DNA of 56,714 nt. Source: an uncultured Clostridium sp. Lineage in GTDB: Bacteria; Bacillota; Clostridia; Lachnospirales; Lachnospiraceae. Made by a program: the position numbers and the translations under genes. The notes beneath the pieces were generated by a model, which was given only the letters and a program-made list of their open reading frames with translations, had not been told where the DNA came from and searched no databases. Every line of letters starts with the position of its first letter. Position 1 is the first letter of the stretch. This document shows, piece after piece, positions 8,567-15,875 of the stretch. The stretch is taken from contig CAKSBP010000023.1 in assembly GCA_934438135.1 (NCBI GenBank), positions 1 to 56,714 on the forward strand. Reading direction: 5' to 3'.

Positions 8567-8596
8567 TTTACAATCCTGTCCTGTCCTTCTTTTTAT
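8567..8596 (+). promoter_or_regulatory. TTTACA-type promoter candidate for the lysozyme gene
   Basis: TTTACA, 16 bases, then CTTTTTAT, about 90 bases upstream of the GH25 start. TTTACA is the -35 element reported for promoters of the TcdR/BotR/UviA group of sigma factors, one of which is encoded at 10296. The -10 element is not standard sigma-A. Link is inferred. Confidence 0.35.
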
Positions 8597-8685
8597 ATTG
8601 GTGTAATGTGTTTGATACATGTTACAAATTATGTTCCCGTAGCGGAAACCAAAAACATTTAAAATCTGAAAGGAAAGTGAATATT

Positions 8686-9618
8686 ATGAGTTCAAAAGGT
8701 ATTGATGTATCAACTTATCAGGGACAGCCTAACTGGGCAAGCGTAAAATCAAGTGGGGTAGACTTCGCATTTATCCGTGCCGGTTACGGTGCTAACAATG
8801 TAGACCAGAGATTAGCTTACAACGGAACAAATGCTCCAGCAGCTGGTGTCGATGTACATTTCTACTGGTTCTCTTACGCTTACACAAAGGCAATGGTAAT
8901 TAAAGAAGCCAATTACTTAATCGCTCAGGCAAAAAAATACTCTTCTAACTGTATGCTGGCATGGGATTTTGAATATGACTCCATGACTTATGCAAATAAA
9001 AAAGGGGTAACCGTTTCTAAATCCACATTAACACAATGGGCTATCGCATTCTGTCAGACAGTCAGCGCTGCTGGTTATACACCAGTTATTTATGCAAATG
9101 AAGACTACGTCAGAAATTATATTGATATTTCTTCTGTTATTTCCCAGACAGGTGCAAAATTATGGTTTGCCAGATATTCTTCTACTATCGGTTCTTATGG
9201 TTCTAACGCTTATGTATGGCAGTACTCCTCCACTGGCAGTGTATCTGGAATCAATGGAAATGTAGATATGAATATCGGTTACTTTACCTCTGCATCCAGT
9301 ACTTATACATTAACGGACTTTGTAAAAGAAGTGCAGTCTGCATGCGGTGCATCTGTTGATGGTATTGCCGGCACAGAGACACTTTCCAAAACAGTTACGG
9401 TTTCTGCTACGGTTAATAATAGACATGCTGTTGTGGCACCACTTCAGCATAGATTAAACACACTTGGCTACAACTGTGGTACAGTTGACGGTATTGCCGG
9501 CACTAAATTTACGACTGCTGTTAACAGCTACCAGAAAAATGTACTTGGTTACAGTACATTAGATGGTGAAATCACAGCTCAGGGCAAGATGTGGAAATCT
9601 TTACTTGGAATGCTGTAA
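8686..9618 (+). CDS. GH25 lysozyme with peptidoglycan-binding domain
   Basis: 310 residues from an ATG after GAAAGGAAAGTGAATATT; a longer reading from 8608 has no ribosome site. Residues 1-195 are a glycoside hydrolase 25 domain: GIDVSTYQG with the conserved Asp, FAFIRAGYG, AWDFEYDSM with the DxE catalytic pair, and YANEDYVRNYI. The C-terminal 100 residues are a peptidoglycan-binding type repeat (two copies of VDGIAGT). There is no signal peptide, which is unusual for a host muramidase and typical of phage endolysins or proteins released with a holin. A UviB-type holin-like gene lies 260 bases downstream. Confidence 0.9.
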   Translation: MSSKGIDVSTYQGQPNWASVKSSGVDFAFIRAGYGANNVDQRLAYNGTNAPAAGVDVHFYWFSYAYTKAMVIKEANYLIAQAKKYSSNCMLAWDFEYDSMTYANKKGVTVSKSTLTQWAIAFCQTVSAAGYTPVIYANEDYVRNYIDISSVISQTGAKLWFARYSSTIGSYGSNAYVWQYSSTGSVSGINGNVDMNIGYFTSASSTYTLTDFVKEVQSACGASVDGIAGTETLSKTVTVSATVNNRHAVVAPLQHRLNTLGYNCGTVDGIAGTKFTTAVNSYQKNVLGYSTLDGEITAQGKMWKSLLGML

Positions 9619-9646
9619 AATGCAGTCTCTCTTTTGTCTCAGACAT

Positions 9647-9690
9647 GCCTGCTGCAGGATACTCCCCCGTATCCTGTGCAGGCTTTTTTT
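9647..9690 (+). terminator. terminator of the lysozyme gene
   Basis: GCCTGC-tg-CAGGATAC pairs with GTATCCTG-t-GCAGGC and is followed by seven T's, 28 bases after the stop codon. Confidence 0.85.
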
Positions 9691-9777
9691 GTGCGATAGA
9701 AAACAGAATTTTTCTATCACATAAAGACCTGTGCAGTAAACACAATAGATAGTGACTGATTTCACGATTCGCGCATT

Positions 9778-9831
9778 TGCAGCTCCTCATTTTAAAACAC
9801 AACAATCAAAAAATATTTTTGAGGAGCTGCA
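9778..9831. repeat. 12-bp perfect inverted repeat with 30-base loop
   Basis: TGCAGCTCCTCA and TGAGGAGCTGCA flank an A-rich 30-base loop in the space between the lysozyme and UviB-type genes. There is no T-run on either side, so it is not a standard terminator. It could be an RNA stem in the 3' region of the UviB-type transcript. Confidence 0.5.
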
Positions 9832-9880
9832 TCTAAACAGTGAGTCAAGTCAAGCACCAATCCAAATCAGATACTATCAC

Positions 9881-10123
9881 CTATTTTTTCTCCTTATCCT
9901 GATTTCGAATCAGTCGACACAGACTATTTAACTGTTTGTCCATCGCCGCAAGCAGGGAATACTTGTCCGTCAGATCTGAAAGCTGTTCCTGATACTTCTG
10001 CTCCCGTTCTTCCTGCTTCTGATCTAATGTCTCATTCTTTTTAATTGTATACAAAAGCAGAAATACAAATAAGACGGTCCAAATTCCCTGTGACTGGGAT
10101 ATTTGAATTAAAATATCTTCCAT
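9881..10123 (-). CDS. BhlA/UviB-family holin-like peptide
   Basis: 80 residues from the ATG eight bases after GGAGG; an earlier in-frame GTG overlaps that site. MEDILIQISQSQGIWTVLFV is the characteristic family start (short helix, SQGIW, then one transmembrane segment at about residues 14-30). A charged coiled-coil-like tail follows (KQEEREQKYQEQLSDLTDKY). UviB of C. perfringens plasmid pIP404 and BhlA of Bacillus belong to this family and are thought to help release bacteriocin or lytic enzymes. The divergent neighbour is a UviA-like sigma factor and the downstream convergent gene is a signal-less lysozyme. Confidence 0.8.
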   Translation of the reverse strand: MEDILIQISQSQGIWTVLFVFLLLYTIKKNETLDQKQEEREQKYQEQLSDLTDKYSLLAAMDKQLNSLCRLIRNQDKEKK

Positions 10124-10187
10124 AATTATCACCTCCTATAATGATACTACTTATAAATAAGTATAAATCCTCTACAATAGAAACATT

Positions 10188-10204
10188 TTTACAATATCTT
10201 TACA
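10188..10204 (+). promoter_or_regulatory. tandem TTTACA motifs upstream of the sigma factor gene
   Basis: TTTACA occurs twice, at 10188 and 10199, about 100 bases before the sigma factor start. The same hexamer precedes the lysozyme gene. It resembles the -35 element of TcdR/UviA-type promoters and would fit autoregulation, as known for TcdR. Spacing to a -10 cannot be fixed by eye. Confidence 0.3.
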
Positions 10205-10295
10205 CAATTCGTTCAAATTATTAGATAATATAAATCATAATTAGTTTCTAAAATACATTTTTCTCCCTTATTTATAGATAAAGGGGGAATGAAGA

Positions 10296-10823
10296 ATGGA
10301 ACAAACTATCTCTGATATGGTTACTAACTATTTAATCCAATCTGATGAAAAGAATTTTGAAGAACTCCTAGAACGTTTTCAGCCACTCACGAGAAAATAT
10401 GCAAAGAAACTGTATTATCTGGAATTTGAGGACAGCCTTCAGGAACTGAACTTAGCAATTTATGAAGCCGTCAGCCAACTTACATACATAAAAAATGAAT
10501 ATGCCTGCATTTCTTATATAAAAAAGGCGGTCTTTCATAAATTCTGCAAACTATACGCCAGCAGCGAAGCTGAACATCAGAAACGGGAAAACCAGGTATG
10601 CTACGATGACCTTACCTGCCAATCCGACGATCTTCCAGTGAAAAATGCCATATTTTTTCTTGATTTAGAAAGAGAACTGGAGTCCATGTGCCTGGTAAAA
10701 AAACAGATTGTACAGCTTCTTTTAAAAGGATACAGTGATAAAGAAATTGGTGCAGCACTTAATTGCTCTAGACAATATGTAAACCGGGTAAAGAAAAGCA
10801 TCCTCAAAACAGAGAACACCTAA
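10296..10823 (+). CDS. sigma-70 family factor, UviA/TcdR-like
   Basis: 175 residues, start preceded by AAAGGGGGAATGAAGA. The N-terminal half resembles sigma region 2 (FEELLERFQPLTRKYAKKLYY, EDSLQELNLAIYEAV). The C-terminal part is region 4 with a helix-turn-helix (LLLKGYSDKEIGAALNCSRQYVNRVKKSIL). Size and domain arrangement fit the small Clostridia sigma factors that control toxins and bacteriocins (TcdR, BotR, TetR, UviA). It is divergent from the UviB-type holin gene, as a regulator of that module would be. No anti-sigma factor is seen. Confidence 0.8.
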   Translation: MEQTISDMVTNYLIQSDEKNFEELLERFQPLTRKYAKKLYYLEFEDSLQELNLAIYEAVSQLTYIKNEYACISYIKKAVFHKFCKLYASSEAEHQKRENQVCYDDLTCQSDDLPVKNAIFFLDLERELESMCLVKKQIVQLLLKGYSDKEIGAALNCSRQYVNRVKKSILKTENT

Positions 10824-10865
10824 AAAAATGGCCAGCACTTCGGGCATTTCCCATACATGCTGGTC
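10822..10865 (-). terminator. terminator of the chemoreceptor gene
   Basis: On the minus strand GACCAGCA pairs with TGCTGGCC and is followed by ATTTTTTT. It lies 48 bases after the chemoreceptor stop and touches the stop of the convergent sigma factor gene. Confidence 0.7.
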
Positions 10866-10913
10866 ATTCTTATGTTGTTATCCGGTTTCTTTATTCCATT
10901 TGTTGTTTTTCTA

Positions 10914-12926
10914 TCAAATTTTAAACTGTTCTATCAGCACATTAAGTGCTTCGGATTTTTCCATATTAGCAACGGACATATCAGAGGTTTTTGTTGAAAT
11001 ATCCACCACCTCAGAATTTTTATCTGCAATAGCTGCTGTATTAATACTAGCATTTTCCAAAGTCTGCGTTGTCTCAGAAATTCCCTCGCTGATTTCTTCT
11101 AATGTAATCATAAAATCTTTAATACGCTCTGTAATCTCAAAGGTCTCCTGTCGGATATGCTCTGATTCCTGGCTGTATTGTGTGCTTGTCTGTACAAATT
11201 TTTCATAATCCTGTAATACTTTTCTATCTATAAAAGAAAGAGAAGTTTCTAGGTTTTTACGCATCTGATTTACAGAACTGTTCACTTCTGCTATGATTTC
11301 TGTAATACTGGATACATTTTCTGCTGACTGTCCTGCCAAATGGCTGATTTGTTCTGCAACTACAGCAAAACCTTTTCCTGCATCTCCAGCTCTTGCTGCT
11401 TCAATGGATGCATTTAATGCCAGAAGACCAGTCTGATCTGCAATATCCATAATAGCTTCTGCAATCTCATTGATTTTATCAACTGCTTTTGCCCGCTCCA
11501 ACGCATCTGCTGCATCAGCTTTCACCTTTTCATATACATCTTTTGTTGCTTTCAATGCATGTTCTGTATCACTGGTTAATACCTGTGCATTTTCCAGCAT
11601 TTTATTACAGGATTCCACATTATCAGAAAGCTTGTCTGTAATTACATCCGAACTAGTTCTAAGGGAAGCAACGCTGTCATTAATCGTTTCATAGGTTACA
11701 GTACTCTCTTCCATTCCTGCTGCCAGTTCCTGTGTAAGAGAAAGATTTTCCTTTGCATTTTCTTCTAACTCCTTGGAAATCTCATTTAACTCAGTCGAGC
11801 TGTCGAAAATTACATTAGCAGATGACTGAATTTCCTGAACCATCCCAGAAAGCTTTTCCACTACAGTTTTTATGGATTCTGCCATCAGACCGGTTTCATC
11901 CTGTCTTCTTTCCATTTCTTCCATATCAATTTCAGAGAAATCTAATACAGCTATTTTCTGAAGCACCTTGGTTGTCTGTTCAATTGGCTTTGCAATATTT
12001 CGTGCAATCCGGTATGCCACAAACGCAACCCCAGTCAAAATTACAAGAATCCAAAATGCTGCAAACAGATTCAGCCGAATCAGGCTGGAAAAAATCTGCT
12101 TATTTGCCACCTCAGCAACCAAATGCCATCCGCCGGCACTGATATAAGAGTATCCCATATAATATTCTTGCTCATTGTCATTATATACCATCACACCATT
12201 CTGATTCTCTTCGGCTTTCTCCAGTTCAAAAAGCAACTCATTTTCCATTGTCGTTCCCAGATAGGATTTATCCGCATCCAGCATAACTGTTCCTTTGGAA
12301 TCCATCAAATATACAGACACGTTATCATATCCATACATTTTGACATTGGAAAGCTGCCCTTGATACATTTCCTTTGTGAGATGGTTTTCATTGGAAATTA
12401 CTTCTGCAAGGTATGCAACCGACATTTTTCCTAAGAGTATTCCCTGATTATTTCCATCTTCATCTGATATGCTTATAGCAATCTCAAAGACAGGACCATT
12501 GTCCGATTCTTCTCTATCACCCACGGAATACTTGGCACCAGCCATTACTTTTTTAACATAATCATAGTCAGCAATGCTGCTTCCTACAGCTGCTTTATTT
12601 GTAGACTGTGTAATCTTTCCATCTACTCCTGCATAAGAAAGTTCAAACATATAATCTTTATATTCAGACATGATACCTTCCAAATCATTCATATTTTCAC
12701 CTTCTATTGCATTCACAATGTTATCCAGACTTGTACTAATCAATTTACCATAAGCAGAAATATAGTTTACCATATTATTCTGTGTTTCCCGCTTTACGGC
12801 TTTATTATATCCAGGTCCGGTAATCAAGCCGTTTCCAATTACTGTGAATAAAACAGAACCAGCTACAAGCAGCACAATCCTCTTTTTTATGCTTTTTCTC
12901 TTTTCTAAGTTTTCTTTTTTCTTCAT
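10914..12926 (-). CDS. methyl-accepting chemotaxis protein, membrane-bound
   Basis: 670 residues. An N-terminal membrane segment (RIVLLVAGSVLFTVIGNGLI) precedes a periplasm-side dCache-like sensor (about residues 40-280, containing YDYVKKVMAGAKYSVG and GWHLVAEV). A second membrane segment follows (LFAAFWILVILTGVAFVAY), then a HAMP linker (RNIAKPIEQTTKVLQKIA) and a long helical signalling domain. The hairpin tip is the conserved IADQTGLLALNASIEAARAGDAGKGFAVVAEQI. It senses an unknown ligand and signals to CheA. No che or flagellar operon is in the window, although a FliB-like methylase and a second receptor are. Confidence 0.95.
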   Translation of the reverse strand: MKKKENLEKRKSIKKRIVLLVAGSVLFTVIGNGLITGPGYNKAVKRETQNNMVNYISAYGKLISTSLDNIVNAIEGENMNDLEGIMSEYKDYMFELSYAGVDGKITQSTNKAAVGSSIADYDYVKKVMAGAKYSVGDREESDNGPVFEIAISISDEDGNNQGILLGKMSVAYLAEVISNENHLTKEMYQGQLSNVKMYGYDNVSVYLMDSKGTVMLDADKSYLGTTMENELLFELEKAEENQNGVMVYNDNEQEYYMGYSYISAGGWHLVAEVANKQIFSSLIRLNLFAAFWILVILTGVAFVAYRIARNIAKPIEQTTKVLQKIAVLDFSEIDMEEMERRQDETGLMAESIKTVVEKLSGMVQEIQSSANVIFDSSTELNEISKELEENAKENLSLTQELAAGMEESTVTYETINDSVASLRTSSDVITDKLSDNVESCNKMLENAQVLTSDTEHALKATKDVYEKVKADAADALERAKAVDKINEIAEAIMDIADQTGLLALNASIEAARAGDAGKGFAVVAEQISHLAGQSAENVSSITEIIAEVNSSVNQMRKNLETSLSFIDRKVLQDYEKFVQTSTQYSQESEHIRQETFEITERIKDFMITLEEISEGISETTQTLENASINTAAIADKNSEVVDISTKTSDMSVANMEKSEALNVLIEQFKI

Positions 12927-13046
12927 AATCGCCTCTTTAATAATTGAAATAGTTCGTAAATTTCCTTTTCTATTTCGACATGTTTTGACGATATATTAGA
13001 GGTTTTCTGGTGTCAATTTATGGATTCCAAAAAGAACCTAATTTTC

Positions 13047-14210
13047 TTATTTCTCTATTATCTGATTCAAACGTTCTGACATTACAAGCATCAGTACGGC
13101 AAACGTCAGCAGATAAAAAGGATACAGTCCGATACTGATTACGGATGCAAGCCATCCAAACAATGGCGGCATAAACGTAGAACCCACATAAGCACTTGCC
13201 ATCTGAATTCCAATAATGGCCTGGGAATTCTTCTCACCAAAATTAGAAGGTGTTGCATGAATAATGGATGGGTAAATCGGAGCACATCCAAATCCAATAA
13301 TAATCAGTCCTGCCAACGCAAACACGTCAGCATCTACTGGAAGAATTATCAGAATACTTCCGAACATCGTTATAAGAATCCCAATACGGATTAACATTTT
13401 ATCTCCAAATTTATCTGCAAAAAATCCACATAAAAAGCGGCCAAAGGTAATTCCAAGATAAAATAAGGATGCAAACTTCGATGCAATGACAGCATCGACT
13501 CCCCGGTGCTGCACCAGATAGCTGCTTGCCCAAAGCCCCGTTGTTGTCTCTAAGGCACAATAAGCAAAAAAAGTAATTAATACAAAGAGAATACCTTTGA
13601 TTTTCAACAACTGAAAAATACTCAATGCATTCGCTTTCGTTTCTTCTGATGTTCCTTCTTCTTTCCTGCTTTTCCACATTGGAAGACTGAGGAACAAAAT
13701 AATCGTCAGAACAATCTGTAAGATAGCGACAATACGGTAACCATGGTTCCAGCCGTAACCTCCTGTCAGACTGTAACTCATAATATATGGACTAACCGCT
13801 GCTCCCACTCCCCAAAAACAATGAAGCCAGCTCATATGTCGAGAAGCAAAGTGCAGGGCTACATAATTATTAAGTGCCGCATCCACAGCTCCGGCTCCAA
13901 GTCCATATGGTACTGACCATATCAGCAAGGACACAAAAGAATGTGATATGGAAAATCCAAATAATGCAGCTGCTGTCATGAACACACTGACTGCGGTTAC
14001 AAGCCCAGCTCCTAGTTTCTTTGTAAGTCTGTCAGACTGTAAGCTGGAAAGAATGGTTCCTCCTGCGATAACCATAGTGACAATTCCGGCATAAGAGGTT
14101 GGAACTTCCAGTTCTGTATGCATAACCGGCCATGCAGAACCAACCAGAGAATCCGGTAATCCTAAACTAATAAATGCTAGATAAATTACAACAAGTAATA
14201 ATGAATACAT
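13047..14210 (-). CDS. MFS transporter
   Basis: 387 residues with about twelve hydrophobic segments and a short central loop (KSRKEEGTSEETKAN). The start follows AGGAGGAAACG. Features such as SLQSDRLTKKLGA after helix 2 and GRFLCGFFADKFGDK after helix 8 are standard MFS signatures. Overall pattern (GLPDSLVGSAWPVM, GFGCAPIYPSIIHATP) resembles the FucP/sugar-type and related Clostridia transporters. Substrate unknown. It is a single gene, with no terminator recognised and no linked enzyme. Confidence 0.85.
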   Translation of the reverse strand: MYSLLLVVIYLAFISLGLPDSLVGSAWPVMHTELEVPTSYAGIVTMVIAGGTILSSLQSDRLTKKLGAGLVTAVSVFMTAAALFGFSISHSFVSLLIWSVPYGLGAGAVDAALNNYVALHFASRHMSWLHCFWGVGAAVSPYIMSYSLTGGYGWNHGYRIVAILQIVLTIILFLSLPMWKSRKEEGTSEETKANALSIFQLLKIKGILFVLITFFAYCALETTTGLWASSYLVQHRGVDAVIASKFASLFYLGITFGRFLCGFFADKFGDKMLIRIGILITMFGSILIILPVDADVFALAGLIIIGFGCAPIYPSIIHATPSNFGEKNSQAIIGIQMASAYVGSTFMPPLFGWLASVISIGLYPFYLLTFAVLMLVMSERLNQIIEK

Positions 14211-14640
14211 CGTTTCCTCCTATAAAATTTGTGTTATGGATAATTATACCATATTTCTTTTAGGATGAATATCATATTCCTCTGGTTTTTTGCATATTTA
14301 CATTTTATTTTTAATCGATAGATGGATTATGGATTCAGTTGTAGGAAAAAGTAGGAAAGATGCTGCTGACAGTACACTTTGCGGATACTAGTTTAATATT
14401 GAGATACATAAGAGATGCCAATACTACAAAAAAACATAACAGCTGTATTTAAAGAACTGAGAAAGAAGCTGGGAAATCGTCTTTACAATTCACCCAAAAG
14501 CCTGTTTCCATTCTTTAGCAGGACTAATGTCCTATATCTTTTTTTGCAATGTATGTAAAAATAATACTGTATTATTTTTATTATAGATATATTTTCTCTT
14601 TTTAGAGTGAATATAAATATTACATAAGGAGAAATTTTCT
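14211..14640. other. intergenic region upstream of the peptide gene
   Basis: This 430-base stretch holds no gene I can support; the only ORFs are short and lack ribosome sites. AGGAC-taat-GTCCT followed by ATATC and a T7 run at 14520-14545 could be a weak terminator. Just after it lies a very AT-rich stretch (TTGCAA near 14544 and TATTAT near 14570) that may contain the promoter of the peptide/radical SAM cassette, though the spacing between these boxes is too long for a standard promoter. Confidence 0.4.
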
Positions 14641-14730
14641 ATGAAAGCAAAATTATTAAAAAATTTAATGAAAAAGCAGATCGGTTCCGTATATATGGCA
14701 TATTCAACTGATCTTATTGGCAGATACTAA
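14641..14730 (+). CDS. putative RiPP precursor peptide, 29 residues
   Basis: An ATG follows AAGGAGAAATTTTCT, a strong ribosome site. The product begins MKAKLLKNLMKKQIGSVYMA and ends YSTDLIGRY. The first half is basic and amphipathic, like a short leader. The second half is neutral and has three tyrosines, a Gly-Ser and a C-terminal Gly-Arg-Tyr. There is no cysteine, so it is not a sactipeptide or lanthipeptide; C-C, C-N or C-O crosslinks at Tyr or Arg, or other side-chain changes, are the likely outcomes. The next gene is a radical SAM enzyme and the one after it an MFS exporter. I do not recognise the peptide family. Confidence 0.65.
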   Translation: MKAKLLKNLMKKQIGSVYMAYSTDLIGRY

Positions 14731-14746
14731 TTAACATAATCTAGTA

Positions 14747-14784
14747 AAATTGGACTATATGGATTCATACATATAGTCCAATTT
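14747..14784 (+). terminator. 15-bp perfect hairpin between peptide and enzyme genes
   Basis: AAATTGGACTATATG and CATATAGTCCAATTT flank an 8-base loop. The T-run after it is poor, so it is probably a leaky terminator or an RNA-stabilising stem. Such a hairpin would let the peptide be made in excess of the enzyme. Confidence 0.65.
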
Positions 14785-14837
14785 GTTACTTAATTCTTTC
14801 GATATGACCAAAATCAGATATAAGGAGAATATACTAC

Positions 14838-15875
14838 ATGAATACTTTTTTAAAAGAAGATGATATCTGGGCATTAAGTATAACAATAACTGGACGATGC
14901 AATTGTAATTGCTCTTACTGCCACTTTTATGCAGTCCGTGACCGTCAAAAGTATAATGTTGATATGCCAGAAGAATTATTTAATAACTATGTCCATCTTA
15001 TAAAAGAAATCAAAACTAATTATCATAAAAAGCTACAGGTTAGATTCAGCGGTGGAGAACCATTAGTAATTGGAGACAAACTATTTCAATATAGCCAAAA
15101 ATTATATGAAGAAACTGGATGTTCTTCTTATGTTTTAACCAATGGAAGACTTCTGAATGAGGAAATAATTAAAAAAAGCAAGGTTTCTCATATTGAAGCA
15201 TTTCTTGTTTCAATAGAAAACCCATTCGATCAGTCCGAAGGTGCACCTAAAACAGAAGAGGTATTGGAAAAAATTAAAACTTTAAACTGCAATGAAGTAA
15301 AAGTACTTCCCGCAATTATGGTTGTAAAAAACAATTCTTTTAAACGATTATATGATATATGTAATTTTGTATATAATCGTATTAGAATACTCCCATCTTT
15401 CTCTGAACTGACCTATCATGCATATGAAATTCCAACCTCAGAAGAAATGCATGATTTATATGAAAATGTTAAGAAAATTGCACAAAAGTATTATGGGAAA
15501 GCTGCCATTCGATTTTTTCCATATGTATCTCCAGAACTTTATGCAAATGACCAAAAAAATTATTTGTCTGAATTAGACTTAGAAAATACAATTCATATTA
15601 ATAGTGAGAACATTAAAGATGTCGCAAATGGATTATATAGTAAATTACATAAAAGTTATTTAAAAAACCCATGTGAAAATTCATCCTGTGATTGGTATGA
15701 AGACTGTCGGATTATCAAATGGCTATGGTTTTACACATATAATAATCCTCATATGACAAGTGAAGAAAAACTGAAAAGCTATTGTGAATTTAAAAAATCA
15801 TTAAATACTGGTTTATATGAAGGCATACTGAAAAGTGAGGAATTTAAGAATGAAAACTTTACTTCTGAAGAATAA
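14838..15875 (+). CDS. radical SAM peptide-modifying enzyme, SPASM-like
   Basis: 345 residues, start after AGGAGAATATACTAC. The SAM/[4Fe-4S] motif is C21-x3-C25-x2-C28 within TGRCNCNCSYCHFY, with an extra Cys23. RFSGGEPLV at about residue 75 is the GGE SAM-binding motif. Near the C-terminus, cysteines 279, 284, 290 and 316 (NPCENSSCDWYEDC then SYCEF) suggest a SPASM or twitch auxiliary cluster. Enzymes with this layout install crosslinks or other changes on ribosomal peptides. There is no separate RRE protein, and I cannot see an RRE fold by eye. The 29-residue peptide directly upstream is the likely substrate. Confidence 0.85.
   Translation: MNTFLKEDDIWALSITITGRCNCNCSYCHFYAVRDRQKYNVDMPEELFNNYVHLIKEIKTNYHKKLQVRFSGGEPLVIGDKLFQYSQKLYEETGCSSYVLTNGRLLNEEIIKKSKVSHIEAFLVSIENPFDQSEGAPKTEEVLEKIKTLNCNEVKVLPAIMVVKNNSFKRLYDICNFVYNRIRILPSFSELTYHAYEIPTSEEMHDLYENVKKIAQKYYGKAAIRFFPYVSPELYANDQKNYLSELDLENTIHINSENIKDVANGLYSKLHKSYLKNPCENSSCDWYEDCRIIKWLWFYTYNNPHMTSEEKLKSYCEFKKSLNTGLYEGILKSEEFKNENFTSEE

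Noticed and set aside
9778..9831. Inverted repeat as an attachment site or IS end
   Set aside because: No integrase or transposase is next to it and no direct repeat flanks it.
8686..10823. A prophage remnant
   Set aside because: Lysozyme and holin-like genes are present but no integrase, capsid, tail or phage repressor gene; the UviA/UviB comparison explains the set better.
14330..14392. Short ORF starting MDSVVGKSRKDAAD upstream of the peptide gene
   Set aside because: No ribosome site and no match to a peptide or regulator pattern; only 20 codons in AT-rich DNA.
14641..14730. Sactipeptide or lanthipeptide precursor
   Set aside because: The peptide contains no cysteine, so thioether classes based on Cys are excluded.
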